64,000 bases of DNA from Enoplolaimus lenunculus (lineage: Eukaryota > Nematoda > Enoplea > Enoplida > Thoracostomopsidae). How positions within the stretch are numbered: position 1 is the first letter of the stretch; every line of letters begins with the position of its first letter. Positions 48,501 through 58,865 of this stretch are shown here, piece after piece. Where the stretch lies: assembly GCA_030248215.1 (NCBI GenBank), contig JASANG010000274.1, forward strand, positions 1-64,000, given 5' to 3'. The notes under the pieces are model-generated. The model was not told the origin of the DNA, searched no databases, and worked only from the letters and a program-made list of their open reading frames with translations. Position numbers and translations under genes: made by a program.

Positions 48501-51300
48501 TATTATACTATTCTATGTTTTGTAGCGTTGTGTTCAGTTGCAATATTCGTTTGGTCCATGTTCCTTTTAACGGCATTCAGTTTTCCGCAGGTACTATAAA
48601 ACGGAGGTGGCTAAGAGGATTCAGCAAATGCTAGTAGACCTTGTAAAAAACAGAAGTTAATATTGTTGAAGCAAGTAATGTCTGCTGAAAAACATTTCGC
48701 TATGAATCTACGAATTTTCATAGTTACGCAATAATTATTAGCAGATATCCTGAAAACACACAAAAACTATGAAAGAAACACAAAAAACTACGAAAAAGCA
48801 TTATATACAAATAATTTATTATGACAATTCTATTTTCTTCGGTGACGACCAAAACTTGACCGAGACTTTTCAAGGCCGGTCTCCGCCCATCCCCTCCTCG
48901 GATTTAGGCAATTATTTCCGCTTAGGATTAGGCTTAGTTATAGACCTATATTTACAGTGAAACTTACGCTTAGACTTAGGAATAATAGAAACATGCTGAG
49001 ACAAATTATGTTACGCCCCTAAAAAGACTATGCACAAAAGTGCCACTCCGATTTTAAGCAAATTCGAAAAAGTCTAACTTACTCGGTCACGATATTTTTT
49101 CAATATTCGATTTAACGAGTCCTCATCTTCGTCACGCTGACGAGTGTAGCTGCAATTAAAATTAAAAATATTTTATGTCAAAACGTATGGGGCACGTATA
49201 ACTCAAATAAGCAGCATATGATCTTAATGTGACGATATATTCTCTGAAATTGATACAATTTAGTTCCGATAAAAGACCAAAATTTTAACATCTTAGTTAC
49301 ACTTGATAATAAATCGTAATAATTTCAGAAACAGCAATAGTTCTTAAAACGAAATTTTGCAGATCTAATACCAATAAACACCTATACACTCAATAATTGG
49401 TTGTTTTTATAAATTAACAGTTGTGTTATATATAAATGAATGTACGTTTTCTTTTTCGGCTGAGGCTTCTTTTCATCTTTCTTTGCATCGCCAGATGCAT
49501 TAATACTAAAACCGAAAGCATAAAAGCATTAAATGACACAGTGCTTTCTAGGCATACAACGTGTTAATCAAATAATATCAAGATGGCATGTGAAATATTG
49601 CTTCACTAGGTCATATGGTTTAATTCTTCAAATATAATCACAAAAATGAACACTAATATTGGCTAAACTGCAACTAAGACGCTTAAATTTACTGAACTAT
49701 TGCTGCGGAATATACAATCTGGAACTGGCTGTAGGCGTGATTGGAATTGTACTATAAACAAAATTGGCGGCATTACTAAAGTAGTGGATCAACGGGTATT
49801 TCCTCGCATCTTACCAACCCCATTAAAGAGAATACAGTCAAACAATGCTATTCAACGAAATGTACAGTCACGGACAGAATTAAGTGCAACCGCGGTCGTG
49901 ACCCAAACGCGGTTCGAATCGCGATCGTTCGCAGACGCAATCGCGATCGCTCGCAACCGCAATTTACATGGACGCAAAAACCGCGACTGCGACCGCGGTT
50001 GAAACCACGACTGCGACCGCGGTTCAAACCGCGACTGCGACCACGGTTCAAACCGCGACTGCGACCGCGGTTTAAACCGCGACTGCGACTGCGGTTCAAA
50101 CCGCGACTGCGATCGCGGTTCGAACCGCGACTGCAAACGCAATTAAAATCGCGTCTACGATCGCGTCTCAAACCGTGACTGCGACCGCGGTTCAAACCGC
50201 GACTGCGGACGGAATTAAAATCGCGTATATGATCGCGTCTCAAACCGCTTTTGAGACGCGATCGCTGAAACACTCAGACGCAGTTACAAAACCGCAACCG
50301 CAGTGGACGCAATTAACTGTCCGATCAAGAAAAGAAGGCTTACTCTACATTAGATGAACGATGCGTAAACCCTGGTCCAGCACAGCGATTTGCAGGTTCC
50401 TGGCGGTGCGCTTCTATAATAGTACGTAAGTATAACAACAGATTCCAAAAATTACAACAGATTCTGAATATTAGCAACGTACAGTCATGAACACAATTAA
50501 ATGCGCGAAAATAGTGGTTATGTGTACTGCGACTGTGATTCAGTATTCGCGCCTGAAATTTTCCGGCAGTAATTACCGTCGTTTGACTATCTTATACGAT
50601 AAGTGTGTTGTTCTTTTATGCACAATACCGTTTAAACGTGCGTTACTGAAAACAAATAAAATATAATGCTGCATGTGTTATTTAGCACGTTACAAATACC
50701 ATAGGTCCATCTGAACAAGAAAAACGTGAATGTTCCGTAAATTTATAGCTCCAAACTCTCAGAAGCACATTGTACGAATGAAACATGGATAAGTTTGGTT
50801 GTCTATGTTGTCTAATTATCATACCTTGGTTTGCCCCAGACCCGCCTCTCGGTGTCATTAACATTTTACGAAAATCGGCATTTGTAAGCGGATGTTGTTC
50901 AATAGGCACCGGTGGTGGACTAACGACAGATGTATTGCCAGATTGGAAACTCCCAGAACCCGATGATCGTTGGGTCGGACTAAACAACATCATACAAACA
51001 TAGCAAATTTAAAACAAAAGACGTCATGAAACACAATAGAAATTAAGGCAAACAGTGAATCAAGGTATACAAATACACCAAAATCTGAGCCAAGCGACAA
51101 CGATTCGGAACTTTCTCAGCTAAACTGTTGAATCGCAATTAGATGCACATACTTATGTTGTTTGCACATCTACGTGTTAAGCGACATTCTAGAAAAAATT
51201 TTATTTGCGGCGGCATTAAAAAGTATGAGTTGCGTAACTTACACAGGCTGATCAACAACATGGTCTTCCGGAGCTAACGGAATTGCAAATCCTTCGTGAT
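39600..51300 (-). CDS. IK: IK/RED protein (spliceosome component)
   Basis: Minus-strand exons recognised by similarity to animal RED: 51300-51243 (FAIPLAPEDHVVDQP), 50979-50825 (LTNADFRKMLMTPR), 49505-49446, 49149-49083 (RILKKYRDR), 46792-46647 (AKERRDG), 46384-46270 (SKYLGGDMEHTHLVKGLDYA), 45645-45534, 45145-44982 (SDIPTTLIRSKADCPNVE), 44603-44510 (LSTNDMVIQKLTQVLAYLR), 43402-43300 (IYDDIGDYVPS), 43046-42817 (charged, RS/RD-rich), 41056-40918 (ECYPDEYELF..SDDEVDYSKMD), 40207-40119 (GNKKGPIRRWDFDT) and 39720-39600 (AAFQYGVKMHDGRKTRK). RED acts in the activated spliceosome with SMU1. Phases fit except between 50825 and 49505 and between 44510 and 43402, where a small exon is probably missed. 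The start exon and the last short exon were not found. Several introns carry transposons and satellites. Confidence 0.92.
41813..42054. mobile_element. hAT-like MITE in a RED intron
   Basis: Flanked by perfect 8 bp direct repeats CAAGATAC (41805-41812 and 42055-42062). The right end reads CAGGGTTCAAGCGGAATTCC in reverse; the left is ATGGTTCCAACAGGAAC. The interior is made of AGGAACAGGAA and CCGGAA motifs. Confidence 0.8.
42108..42735 (-). mobile_element. 5'-truncated LINE, reverse transcriptase 3' end
   Basis: In three overlapping frames the minus strand gives LINE C-terminal blocks: SVKSHNQLLFRQFAFPCHHP, then NLPRSAREHLTTQEG, then GPYGTRHMFNCRAKPTNL..LWTSPVAVTTHLGYP (an HxxFNC motif as in Jockey-like elements). 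At least two frameshifts separate them. The 3' end has an (ATC)n tail at 42108-42122 as read on the minus strand. It lies in the intron between RED exons 42817 and 41056, same orientation as the gene. Clade is uncertain. Confidence 0.75.
44948..44971. repeat. (ATT)n microsatellite
   Basis: AATAATTATTATTATTATG beside the RED exon that ends at 44982. It is short and imperfect. Confidence 0.8.
45832..45905. repeat. 37 bp tandem duplication in a RED intron
   Basis: Two copies of a unit starting ATATACAAAAACAAAAGG are offset by 37 bp and differ at one or two positions. Confidence 0.85.
47156..48204. repeat. satellite element with octamer motif and inverted ends
   Basis: Six occurrences of ATGCAAAT (47195, 47339, 47493, 47648, 47823, 47991) mark tandem units of 144-175 bp that share TAATATGCAAATTAGC, GCTATTAGCTAACTA and AAAAGTCCTAATTT. 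The outer ends TTGAGCGAAGCTCG (47156-47169) and CGAGCTTCGCTCAA (48191-48204) are perfect inverted repeats. Near the right end, ATCGGTTCAGCCCTTCCTGAG and CGGACGGACAGACGGAC recall 3' tails of some LINE or MITE families. It lies in the RED intron between 46792 and 49083. Confidence 0.75.
48246..48365. repeat. 26-27 bp minisatellite of CCGG/ATCC units
   Basis: Three to four units built on ATATCCGGCCGGAGCCGG, preceded by GTACGGCCGGATACC. It is a RED intron and resembles the CCGGAT-rich sequence at 51760-52440. Confidence 0.7.
49860..50330. repeat. CpG-rich 24 bp minisatellite in a RED intron
   Basis: Imperfect units of GCGACTGCGACCGCGGTTCA plus AACC, with self-complementary cores CCGCGG and GCGATCGC. 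The outer ends CGGACAGAATTAAGTGC and (reverse) CGGACAGTTAATTGCG are inverted, so the whole may be a MITE with an expanded interior. RGRSRG-like open frames are by-products. Confidence 0.75.
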
Positions 51301-52800
51301 CTTAAACGAAATGAAATTATTTCAATAAACATTATATATCATCAGCACTTCGGAAAAAGAGGTCGTCCCGTACGTTCAAATTTTGCACGGTGATGTTGAC
51401 TTTGCAAAACATTACAAAGAGCATCAAAAAATGAGTTCAAATAATTAGGTTTCTTACCTTAGGGTACCAGTAATGTCTTACCGGAATTAAAAAATCAGTG
51501 ACGAGAAAAAATAATCGTATATTTACGCTTGTGGAACCGAATATAATAAAAGTGTTTTTTACAAGTGAGCATCTTTAACATCTTGCTGCGATTACAATTC
51601 TGGGCAAGTCAAGAAGTTTAACTTCTGAACGTTTTCAGCTACTTTAACTTATGTAAGCGAGCGCGAGTTAAACGCATATTTCCATTAAATAATTTCAGGT
51701 TATCAGCAGCAATAACAAACTTTATAATTCACGAAAACCTTGAGCAAGCTAAAAATACTTCGACAAACCGGATACCGGATATTTTGTGTTGTACCGAATA
51801 TCATAAAACTGCCTTTCAAAAGTGAACGTCTTCAACATCTTGCTACGATTACATTTCTGCGCAAGTCAAGAAGTTGAACGTTTGATATGTTTTCAGCTAC
51901 TTTTGACTAATGTAAAAGCAAGAGACAATAAAACGCATTTTTGCATTATATAAATTATTTTACTTTATTAGCTGCAATTATGAACTTTATAACAGACGAA
52001 AACCTTGATCACGCTAAAAATACAGCGAAAATAAATTAGCTTAATATTATACAATATCCGGTATCCGGTTCATGTTCCGGAAACAAATTCAATGTCTGTA
52101 TCCGCTTCCAGTATCCGGTAAATTAAGATCCGGTCGCGCCGTACGAACGCCAGACATCAACGGTGGTGGCCCGGATTTCTAAAATTGTTTTAGCAACAAA
52201 TTATTGCGAACGTACAAAGCGCCACAAACCTGCCAAACAAATATAAGTCGGACAAAAAATAATTAAAAGCAAGTCAATCACAGATAAAAATAATGATGGT
52301 TGCAATTTCTTGAAGTTGTTACAAAACATTCGGCAAGTTATATACCGAAGCAAGACGTCAATTTTTACCGAAGCCGGATATCCGGTAGCTCCTTGGTAAA
52401 CATATAATTCAGATGTTGTATCCAATTCCGGTAATAATTCACTATCTAGATCCCGTTGCGGTATTCGTTAAATTCATATTCGGCACACCGCGGAATCAGC
52501 GGTACATAGGTACAAACTTTACAGTCACACTTACTATCTGGCATTTTCTTTGTCCTCCAAACAAGCAACAACAGTGGATATTCTTCAAAATGTATACTTG
52601 AGTTTGAAATATCAGGCTTCAGTGGTAAGTTATATAAATCTTAAACTTCTAAATTAACGCATTTATACGCAACCGTTTATAAGACATAGACAGCCCCGCC
52701 CATCCCTGCCCCTGAAAACATTTCTATACATGGGTGCTATGCCATGAACGCAAGGCATAAAGCCGAGTAAAATCACGATACGATTGCGTTCTATGTCAGG
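51301..52800. other. no exon seen; upstream part of the RED gene, CCGGAT-rich
   Basis: The first exon and promoter of the RED gene should lie here or beyond but were not found. 51760-52440 carries many CCGGAT/ATCCGG motifs and two copies of a block (ACATCTTGCT.CGATTACA with AAGTCAAGAAGTT) about 240 bp apart. Probably decayed MITEs. Confidence 0.4.
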
Positions 52801-52839
52801 TCTAAGTTGAGGAATAAACAGTGTTATGTGTCCTAGTAG

Positions 52840-53600
52840 CGTACAACTTGTGACATTCGGATGCATGGCGGTGGAGGCGAGCAAAAACCTCATGCTGATG
52901 GTGTACATCGGTAAAACGCTGATGTATATGTGCCGCCTTCTTATGCAAAAGCGGCAGAAACACTGAAAAATCCAGAAACATAAGTATAATGTTGAGGTTT
53001 ATTGTAAGGCATATAAACAAAAAACTCAGTAACTGATTGTAAGGCGGAATGGTTCAGAGATTGCAAGATGGACGAGAATCTGTCGGTCATGAATCGTGGA
53101 TCAAACTCTAACAGCGCCCCTCATTTTCCGCTGCAAGCACACAGAACTAAAAAACGTCGTACCCTAGCCTACCCAAAGTATGACACGACTCGGTAGTCAA
53201 ATAAGGTTAAAACATAACAGCCGCTCAATCTTACAAACGGACATCTCTCACACGTTCAGATGCTTACACTTTGCACATGTGACATGCGGATGCATGGAGG
53301 TAAAATGAAACCTCGTGATTATGCTGCACAACGGTATAACGTTGCTGTATATGAGTGCCTTCATATGCAGAAGCGGTAAAAACTTGAAAGAGGCAAGATA
53401 TATGTGTAAGTTGAGGTTCTTGTAAGGCATAAAAACTCAGCAGTTGATTCTGACTTGGCGTGGCTCGGTGGCTAGCGCGCTGGACTGATAATCTGTCAAC
53501 CGAGTTCGAAACTTCCAGGGAAAGTCACTCATGTTCAGCTGTTTAGAAATCAGAACTAAAACCATCGTACCCTAGCCTACCCAACTTATCGCAACACATA
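52840..53600 (+). repeat. two tandem SINE-like copies
   Basis: Two related copies (about 52840-53200 and 53268-53595) share GACAT.CGGATGCATGG, GCAGAAGCGG, TAAGTTGAGGTT..TGTAAGGCATA, a tRNA-like part and CGT.GTACCCTAGCCTACCCAA. The right copy keeps A- and B-box-like motifs; the left is more degraded. Confidence 0.55.
53458..53520 (+). repeat. tRNA-like head of a SINE
   Basis: GCGTGGCTCGGTGGCTAGCG (A-box-like), a possible GAT anticodon loop in CTGATAA, and GAGTTCGAAAC (B-box-like) are in tRNA order and spacing. Stems pair poorly and it sits in a longer repeat, so a tRNA-derived SINE is preferred over a functional tRNA gene. Confidence 0.45.
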
Positions 53601-54142
53601 TCCTTACAATTGTGGTTCAGTTTGAATAAAATTAGCAGGGGAAAACACTAATTTCGTAAAAATTGTAGCCTAGTCAAAACTGCAACTGCAACACTTAGCG
53701 AGCCGCCTTCTTCAACCGAGAACATTATGACCGTCAACTTCTTACTTTATCCTCATCTGCTAGCTACGTATTTCATTTGTTATTACATTCACGATAAAAC
53801 AAGAAAAGCTTTGGAAGAGTTAAAAATTAACTAGCCGCCAAACAAATCCCAGTAAATGACTGTGACTTCACTAAATGCTTATACAAATTATCAGTTAGAA
53901 TGACAGCAAGTGACAATATCATTTAAGCGCATACTACTAGACAGCTTTAAATACAGTAGAAAAAATCGATCCTGTTAAAAACACTGAAAGAAATCTTCAG
54001 GTCAATCGAGCACTCCGCAGCAATATATTCACTGCTACAGGCTGTTAATCAACTCCACCCACATAAAGCATTTTGCAAAGATCCTTGTATTTCCCATTCA
54101 CATAAAAACATATAAAATATTTTAATGTACAATTACCTATTA

Positions 54143-54378
54143 ACCCCTTCTCACATTGTATATACGTTAAATAGTATATATCGCACTGTGTTTAACAATT
54201 GCAACACGTATACATAGTACTAAATCACCACAAGACGTGAGAGCCGCGTTGGGCTCGAGCGTCAAGGTCCTATAGCTGAGTGGTGATGGTATACGCCTCC
54301 CACTCCAGTCACTGGAGTTCGAATCATAGCATAAAAGTAGGTCTCAGGGGAAATAGAAAATATTCATGTGAGAAAGGG
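54143..54378 (+). mobile_element. TTAA-flanked MITE with tRNA-like boxes, copy 2
   Basis: TTAA at 54139-54142 and 54379-54382. Ends CCCCTTCTCACAT and (reverse) CCCTTTCTCACAT. The interior has TAGCTGAGTGG at 54273-54283 and GAGTTCGAATC at 54315-54325, Pol III A- and B-box-like and about 40 bp apart. It matches 21877-22138 in reverse over nearly its full length. Confidence 0.85.
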
Positions 54379-54497
54379 TTAAAATATTAGGATTGCTCTT
54401 GTTCGTTTACAAAATTCACCAATTACAAAATTGCCAGCTTTGAAGCTATTTTGATTGTGAACTTTTCGCTAGTTCTGTATTAAAATATATTGTACAA

Positions 54498-54570
54498 TCA
54501 GCGCCGGATTGAAGGGAGGCCGAGGGGGGCCCGACCTCCGGGCCTTCCACTACCGACGGTTTTTTTAATA
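54498..54570. mobile_element. possible hAT transposon end
   Basis: CAGCGCCGGATTGAAGGG followed by G-rich GGCCGAGGGGGGCCC resembles a hAT terminal repeat. No partner end was located and the open frames to the right (54446-54971) show no convincing transposase motif. Confidence 0.3.
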
Positions 54571-55244
54571 CAAGCCAACAAAAAATTTTCCGCGTACCAC
54601 AAAGTGTAGAGCTGTGACACATTTTGTTACGGAGCCCTCTCGGACCTGTTCGGGGCGGCCAACTTGTAGCGCAGGCCATACCACTGCGGGATTTTTCGTG
54701 AGCACCGATTGGGTTGTTCGGCAGAGTTGTATCCAAGGGAGCACAGAATACTTTCCAAATGTTGAAAAAGTTCTTTAGATTTGTCATTTTTATGGTTTTT
54801 GCACGGCTGGGACTGGGAAGCTATGTCTATACAACTTACCATTTGCAATCCCAAACTGATGATAGTACATACGATGAAAAATTGCGTAGTCAGATTAGCT
54901 GTGTTCTGGACAGGAGCTTCGCTTTCCGACCTAAATCCGGCTAAGTGTGGTATAACCGACCTCTCAAACAAAGAATGAATATTTTTCTATTTTTTTCGGA
55001 AAAAATGAAAAAAAACATTTATTTATTTCGGTCAATTTTTTCCGGAAAAAACAACCTTGCACTCAAAATAATATTTCTGATATTTAAGAAAAAGTTTCTT
55101 ACATTGGCCAATTTATAGCACAGGGGCTTCCAGTTTTCCACGGTGGAAAACTTATAACCAAGAGTGCAGCGCAGCCACTCCTGTATGACGGCTAAATTTT
55201 CCGCTGATTTGGTAGGAAAATTAAAAAAATTTAATGCCTAGATT

Positions 55245-57125
55245 TTACCCTGGATTGGTAGGGAAATCTGAAGCATAGGTTTTGGTTGGAAAACGGGAAA
55301 AGTGTAAAATTCTAATGCTTAGATTTTTCCCCTGGTTTGGTATGGAAATCTGAAGCATGGGTTTTGGTTGGAAAACGGGAAAAGTGAAAAATTCGAATGC
55401 CTGATTTTCCCCTAGGTTGGTAGGGAAAATCTGAAGCATAGGTTTTGGATGGAAAACGGGAAACGTGTAAAATTCTAATGCCTAGATTTTTCCCCTGGGT
55501 TGGTAGGGAAAGTCAGAAGCGTAGGTTTTGGTTGGAAAACGGGAAAAGCGGAAAATTGAAATCCCGAGATATTTTCTTGGTTAGTAAGAAATATCTGAAG
55601 CAAAGGTTTTGGTTGAAAAGCGGGAAAAGTGGTAAAGTGGAAAATTCAAGCGTAGGGCATAGGTTTTGGTTGGACAACGGGAAAAGTGGAAAATTCTAAT
55701 GCCTAGATTTTTATTCTGGGTTGGTAGGGAAAATCTGAAGCATAGGTTTTGGTTGGAAAACAGGAAAAGTGGAAAATTGAAATGACTAGATATTTTCTTG
55801 GTTAGTAAGAGAAATCTAAAGCGATGGTTGGAAAATGGGAAAAGTGGAAAAGCGGAAAATTCAAGCGTAGGGCATAGGTTTTGGTTGGAAAACGGGAAAA
55901 GTGGAAAATTGTAATGCCTAGATTTTTCCCCTGGGTTGGTAAGGAAAATCTGAAGCTAGGTTTTGGTTGGAAAACGGGAAAAGTGGAAAATTCTAATGCC
56001 TGGATTTTTTCGCTAGGTTGGTAGGGAAAATCTGAAGCATAGGTTTTGATTGGAAAATGGGAAAAGTGGAAAATTCCAATGCCTAGATTTTTATCCTGGG
56101 TTGGTAGGGAAAACCTGAAGCAAAGGTTTCGGTTGGAAACGGGAAAAGTGGAAAATTCAAGCGTAAGGCATAGGTTTTGGTTGGAAAACGGGAAAAGTGG
56201 AAAATTGAAATGCCTAGATTTTACCCTGGGTTGGTAGGGAAAATCTGGAGCATTGGTTTTAGCTGGAAAACGGAAAAGTGGAAAATTTTCATGCCTAAAT
56301 TTTTACCTTTGGGTTGGTAGGGAAAATCTGAAGCATAGGTTTTGGTTGGAAAACGGGAAAAGTGGATAAGTTTAATGCCTAGATTTGCCCTGGTTTGGTG
56401 GGGAATATCTGAAGTATAGGTTTTGGTTGGAAAACGGGAAAAGTGGAAAAATTAAAGGCCTAGATTTACCTTAGGTTGGTAGGGAAAATATGAAGCATAG
56501 GTTTTGGTTTGAAAATGGGAAAAGTGGAAAATTTAAAGGCCTAGATTTACCTTAGGTTGGTAGGGAAAATCTGAAGCATAGGTTTTGGTTGGAAAACGGG
56601 AAAAGTGGAAAATTTAAAGGCCTAGATTTACCTTAGGTTGGTAGGGAAAATCTGAAGCATTGGTTTTGGTTGGAAAACGGGAAAAGTGGAAAATTTAAAG
56701 GCCTAGATTTACCTTCGGTTGGTAGGGAAAATCTGAAGCATAGGTTTTGGTTGGAAAATGGGAAAAGTATAAAATTTAAAGACCTAGATTTACCTTAGAT
56801 TGGTATGGAAAATCTGAAGCATAGGTTTTGGTTGGAAAACGGGAAAAGTGGAAAATTTCAATGCCTAGATTTACCCTGGGTTGGTGGGGAATATCTGAAG
56901 CATAGGTTTTGGTTGGAAAACGGGAAAAGTTGAAAATTTTAATGCCTAGACTTACCCTGGCTTGGTAAAGAAAATCTGAAGCATAGGTTTTGGTTGAAAA
57001 CGGGAAAAGTGGAAAATTTAAAGGCCTAGATTCAACTTAGGTTGGTAGGGAAAATATGAAGCATAGGTTTTGGTTGAAAAATGGGAAAAGTGGAAAATTT
57101 AAACGCCTAGATTTACCCTGGGTTG
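55245..57125 (+). repeat. 81 bp tandem array
   Basis: About 23 imperfect units, each with TTGGTAGGGAAAATCTGAAG, CATAGGTTTTGGTTGGAAAA and CGGGAAAAGTGGAAAATT. Period is 81 bp (for example 56638 to 56719). Some units are shortened. No protein-coding interpretation is credible. Confidence 0.95.
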
Positions 57126-57640
57126 GAAGTCAGCGACGACCAAATTTGATATATTTATGTTTCCTCGGCTTTCCGGCCATTAGCCAACAACGTCTTTAAA
57201 ACAAATTAAAACTTTTTTACAACATTAAGGCGTCACTCAAAGCGTCGACTTTGTTAACAGACTTATGTTCTGATAATACTGGGCCACTCGGTGGTATCTT
57301 GTTTTGACCAATCTTGTTCTGGGATTATTATAATCTGATATATTTAATAGTCATGTATTATTTCGGGTAAATGCTCTGCTCATTTAGGTTTAACTGCGTA
57401 AAGTAGATTTTGTTCATTGCACTGTTCCGCTCCGCGGTTTCTTGTTTTGACCAGTGTCGAAATATACTGCCTGTTAGTTTGTAGGATGAAACCGGAGGTG
57501 AAAAATGTCAGATCCGGAGCCGGAAGTGAACAAAAGTAGCCGGAACCGGAGATGATGCCGCAGGTGAGGTGAAATCAGGTCGTTGAAATGATATTTAACT
57601 TGTTAATTTAAGCAAATATCTGCTATGCGTTGTTAAATCG
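57126..57640. other. unique spacer of the foldback element
   Basis: Sequence between the opposed arrays, with no open frame of note. It contains GCCGGAAGTGAACAAAAGTAGCC near 57520. No function seen. Confidence 0.5.
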
Positions 57641-58030
57641 TTCCATGGGAATTTTCTACTTTTCCCATTTTCCAAACAAAACCTATGCTTTAGATTTTCC
57701 CTTCCAACCAAGGAGAAATCTAGACGTAGAAATTTTCCACTTTTCCCGTTTTAAAAACAAAACCAATGATTCAGAATTTTCCTACCAACCCAGGGTAAAT
57801 TCAGGCGTTTAAATTTTCCACTTTTCCCGTTTTCCAACCAAAACCTATGCTTCAAATTTTCCCTACCAACCCAGGAATAATGTAAGCTTTTAAAATTTCC
57901 ACTTTTCTCGTTTTCCAAACAAACTTTTACACTACAGATTTTCCCTACCGAACCAGGGAATATGCAGGCTTATGAATTTTCCACTTTTCCACAGCAAAAA
58001 CCTATGCCCGCGATTTTTCCTACCAACCAG
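57640..58030 (-). repeat. 81 bp repeat units in inverse orientation
   Basis: About five units of the 55245-57125 repeat read in reverse (TTTTCCACTTTTCCCGTTTT, CCAACCAAAACCTATGCTT, TTTTCCCTACCAACCC). Confidence 0.9.
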
Positions 58031-58128
58031 TGAAAAATCAGGTCGTCATACAGGAGTGGCTGCGATGCACTCCTGGTCGTAAGTTTTCCACCCTGGAAAA
58101 GTGGAAGCCCCTGATCTATACATGGGCC

Positions 58129-58340
58129 TTTACATTTAAGAAATATAATTAGCAATGTGCACTTGAAATGTATTTCTGTTATAACAGAAAAGATTTCAGA
58201 AAAGTTTTGAAATAAAGTTTGTAAATAAACGTTCTCCAGTTATTTTTTGAAAAATTGTCTTAAATATCAGAAAAACTTGTCAGATTTCCCACAGAAAATA
58301 CTTTTCTAAATAAATTCAGAAACACTTTTTTGTGTGATGG
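58129..58340 (+). repeat. dispersed repeat R, right part
   Basis: Continues repeat R (left part 55052-55105) after the foldback insertion and aligns with 37862-38065. Confidence 0.75.
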
Positions 58341-58690
58341 TTTAGACAGCGTGACGGTTGGGACAGTGTGACAGTTGGGACAGCGGGACAGTTCGGACAG
58401 CGGGACAGTTGGGACAGTAGGGACAGTTGGGACAGTAGGGACAGTTGGGACAGCGGGACAGTTGAAACAGTGGGACACTTGGGAGAGCGCGACAGTTGAG
58501 ACAGCGGGACAGTTGGGACAACGGGACAGTTGCGACAGTCGGGACAGTTGACACAGCAGGACAGTTGGGACAGCTGGGACAGCTGGGCCCACAAGAAAAA
58601 GCTCCTCCACATAGAAAAATTTCTTTAATTGGATTCTTAGCGGGCTGCCGCCGCCCCTTGACCCCCGCAAGTTGAGCGGTCCCAAAGCAG
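58340..58690 (-). repeat. GGGACAGTT minisatellite with G-rich leader
   Basis: A reverse-orientation copy of the 36656-37060 repeat. GGGACAGTT units run from 58357 to 58590, then (in reverse order of the other copy) CTCCTCCACA, TTTAATTGGATTCT and CCCCTTGACCCCCGC. Confidence 0.8.
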
Positions 58691-58843
58691 GATGGGGAAT
58701 AACTCCGCTCTCTCCGAGAAAAGTAAACACTGCTCCTACCACACCACATTCTATTAAGTATGGTCCGGGGGTGCTACAGCCCCCCCGAGAAAAGAAAAAA
58801 TGCCCCTACTACACCACATTCTCGGTACCAAATATATATTTTT

Positions 58844-58865
58844 GAGACGGCCTGGAGGCCGTCTC
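58844..58865. repeat. perfect hairpin GAGACGGCCT/AGGCCGTCTC
   Basis: A perfect inverted repeat with 10 bp arms and a 2 base loop. The second copy, near-perfect, is at 29482-29503 in opposite orientation within a similar but diverged context of about 100 bp. Confidence 0.85.

Larger units (their letters stand above)
55106..58128. mobile_element. 3 kb foldback transposable element
   Basis: The outer arms (about 120 bp) are inverted: left GGCCAATTTATAGCACAGGG.. and right (reverse) GGCCCATGTATAGATCAGGG.., both continuing with CTTCCA, TGGAAAACTTA and CAGCCACTCCTGTATGACG. Inside are a long direct 81 bp array (55245-57125), a unique spacer, and about five units of the same repeat in the opposite direction (57640-58030). 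Flanks CTTACATT (55098-55105) and TTTACATT (58129-58136) form an 8 bp duplication with one difference. The uninterrupted sequence exists at 37859-37866. No transposase is visible, so it is nonautonomous. Confidence 0.85.

Noticed and set aside
49848-50273. Open frames with RGRSRG or QSRFEP repeats
   Set aside because: Translation of the CpG-rich tandem repeat inside a RED intron, open on several frames.
50682-50993. ATG at 50993 as the RED start codon
   Set aside because: An upstream exon (51300-51243) encodes the conserved PLAP region and joins in phase at 50979, so this ATG lies in the intron side of the acceptor.
53458-53520. Functional tRNA-Ile gene
   Set aside because: A and B boxes are present but stems pair poorly, no terminator-like T run follows closely, and the segment belongs to a longer repeated unit.
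54446-54971. hAT transposase fragment
   Set aside because: The frame beside the hAT-like end has no recognisable catalytic or dimerisation motif; I could not support it.
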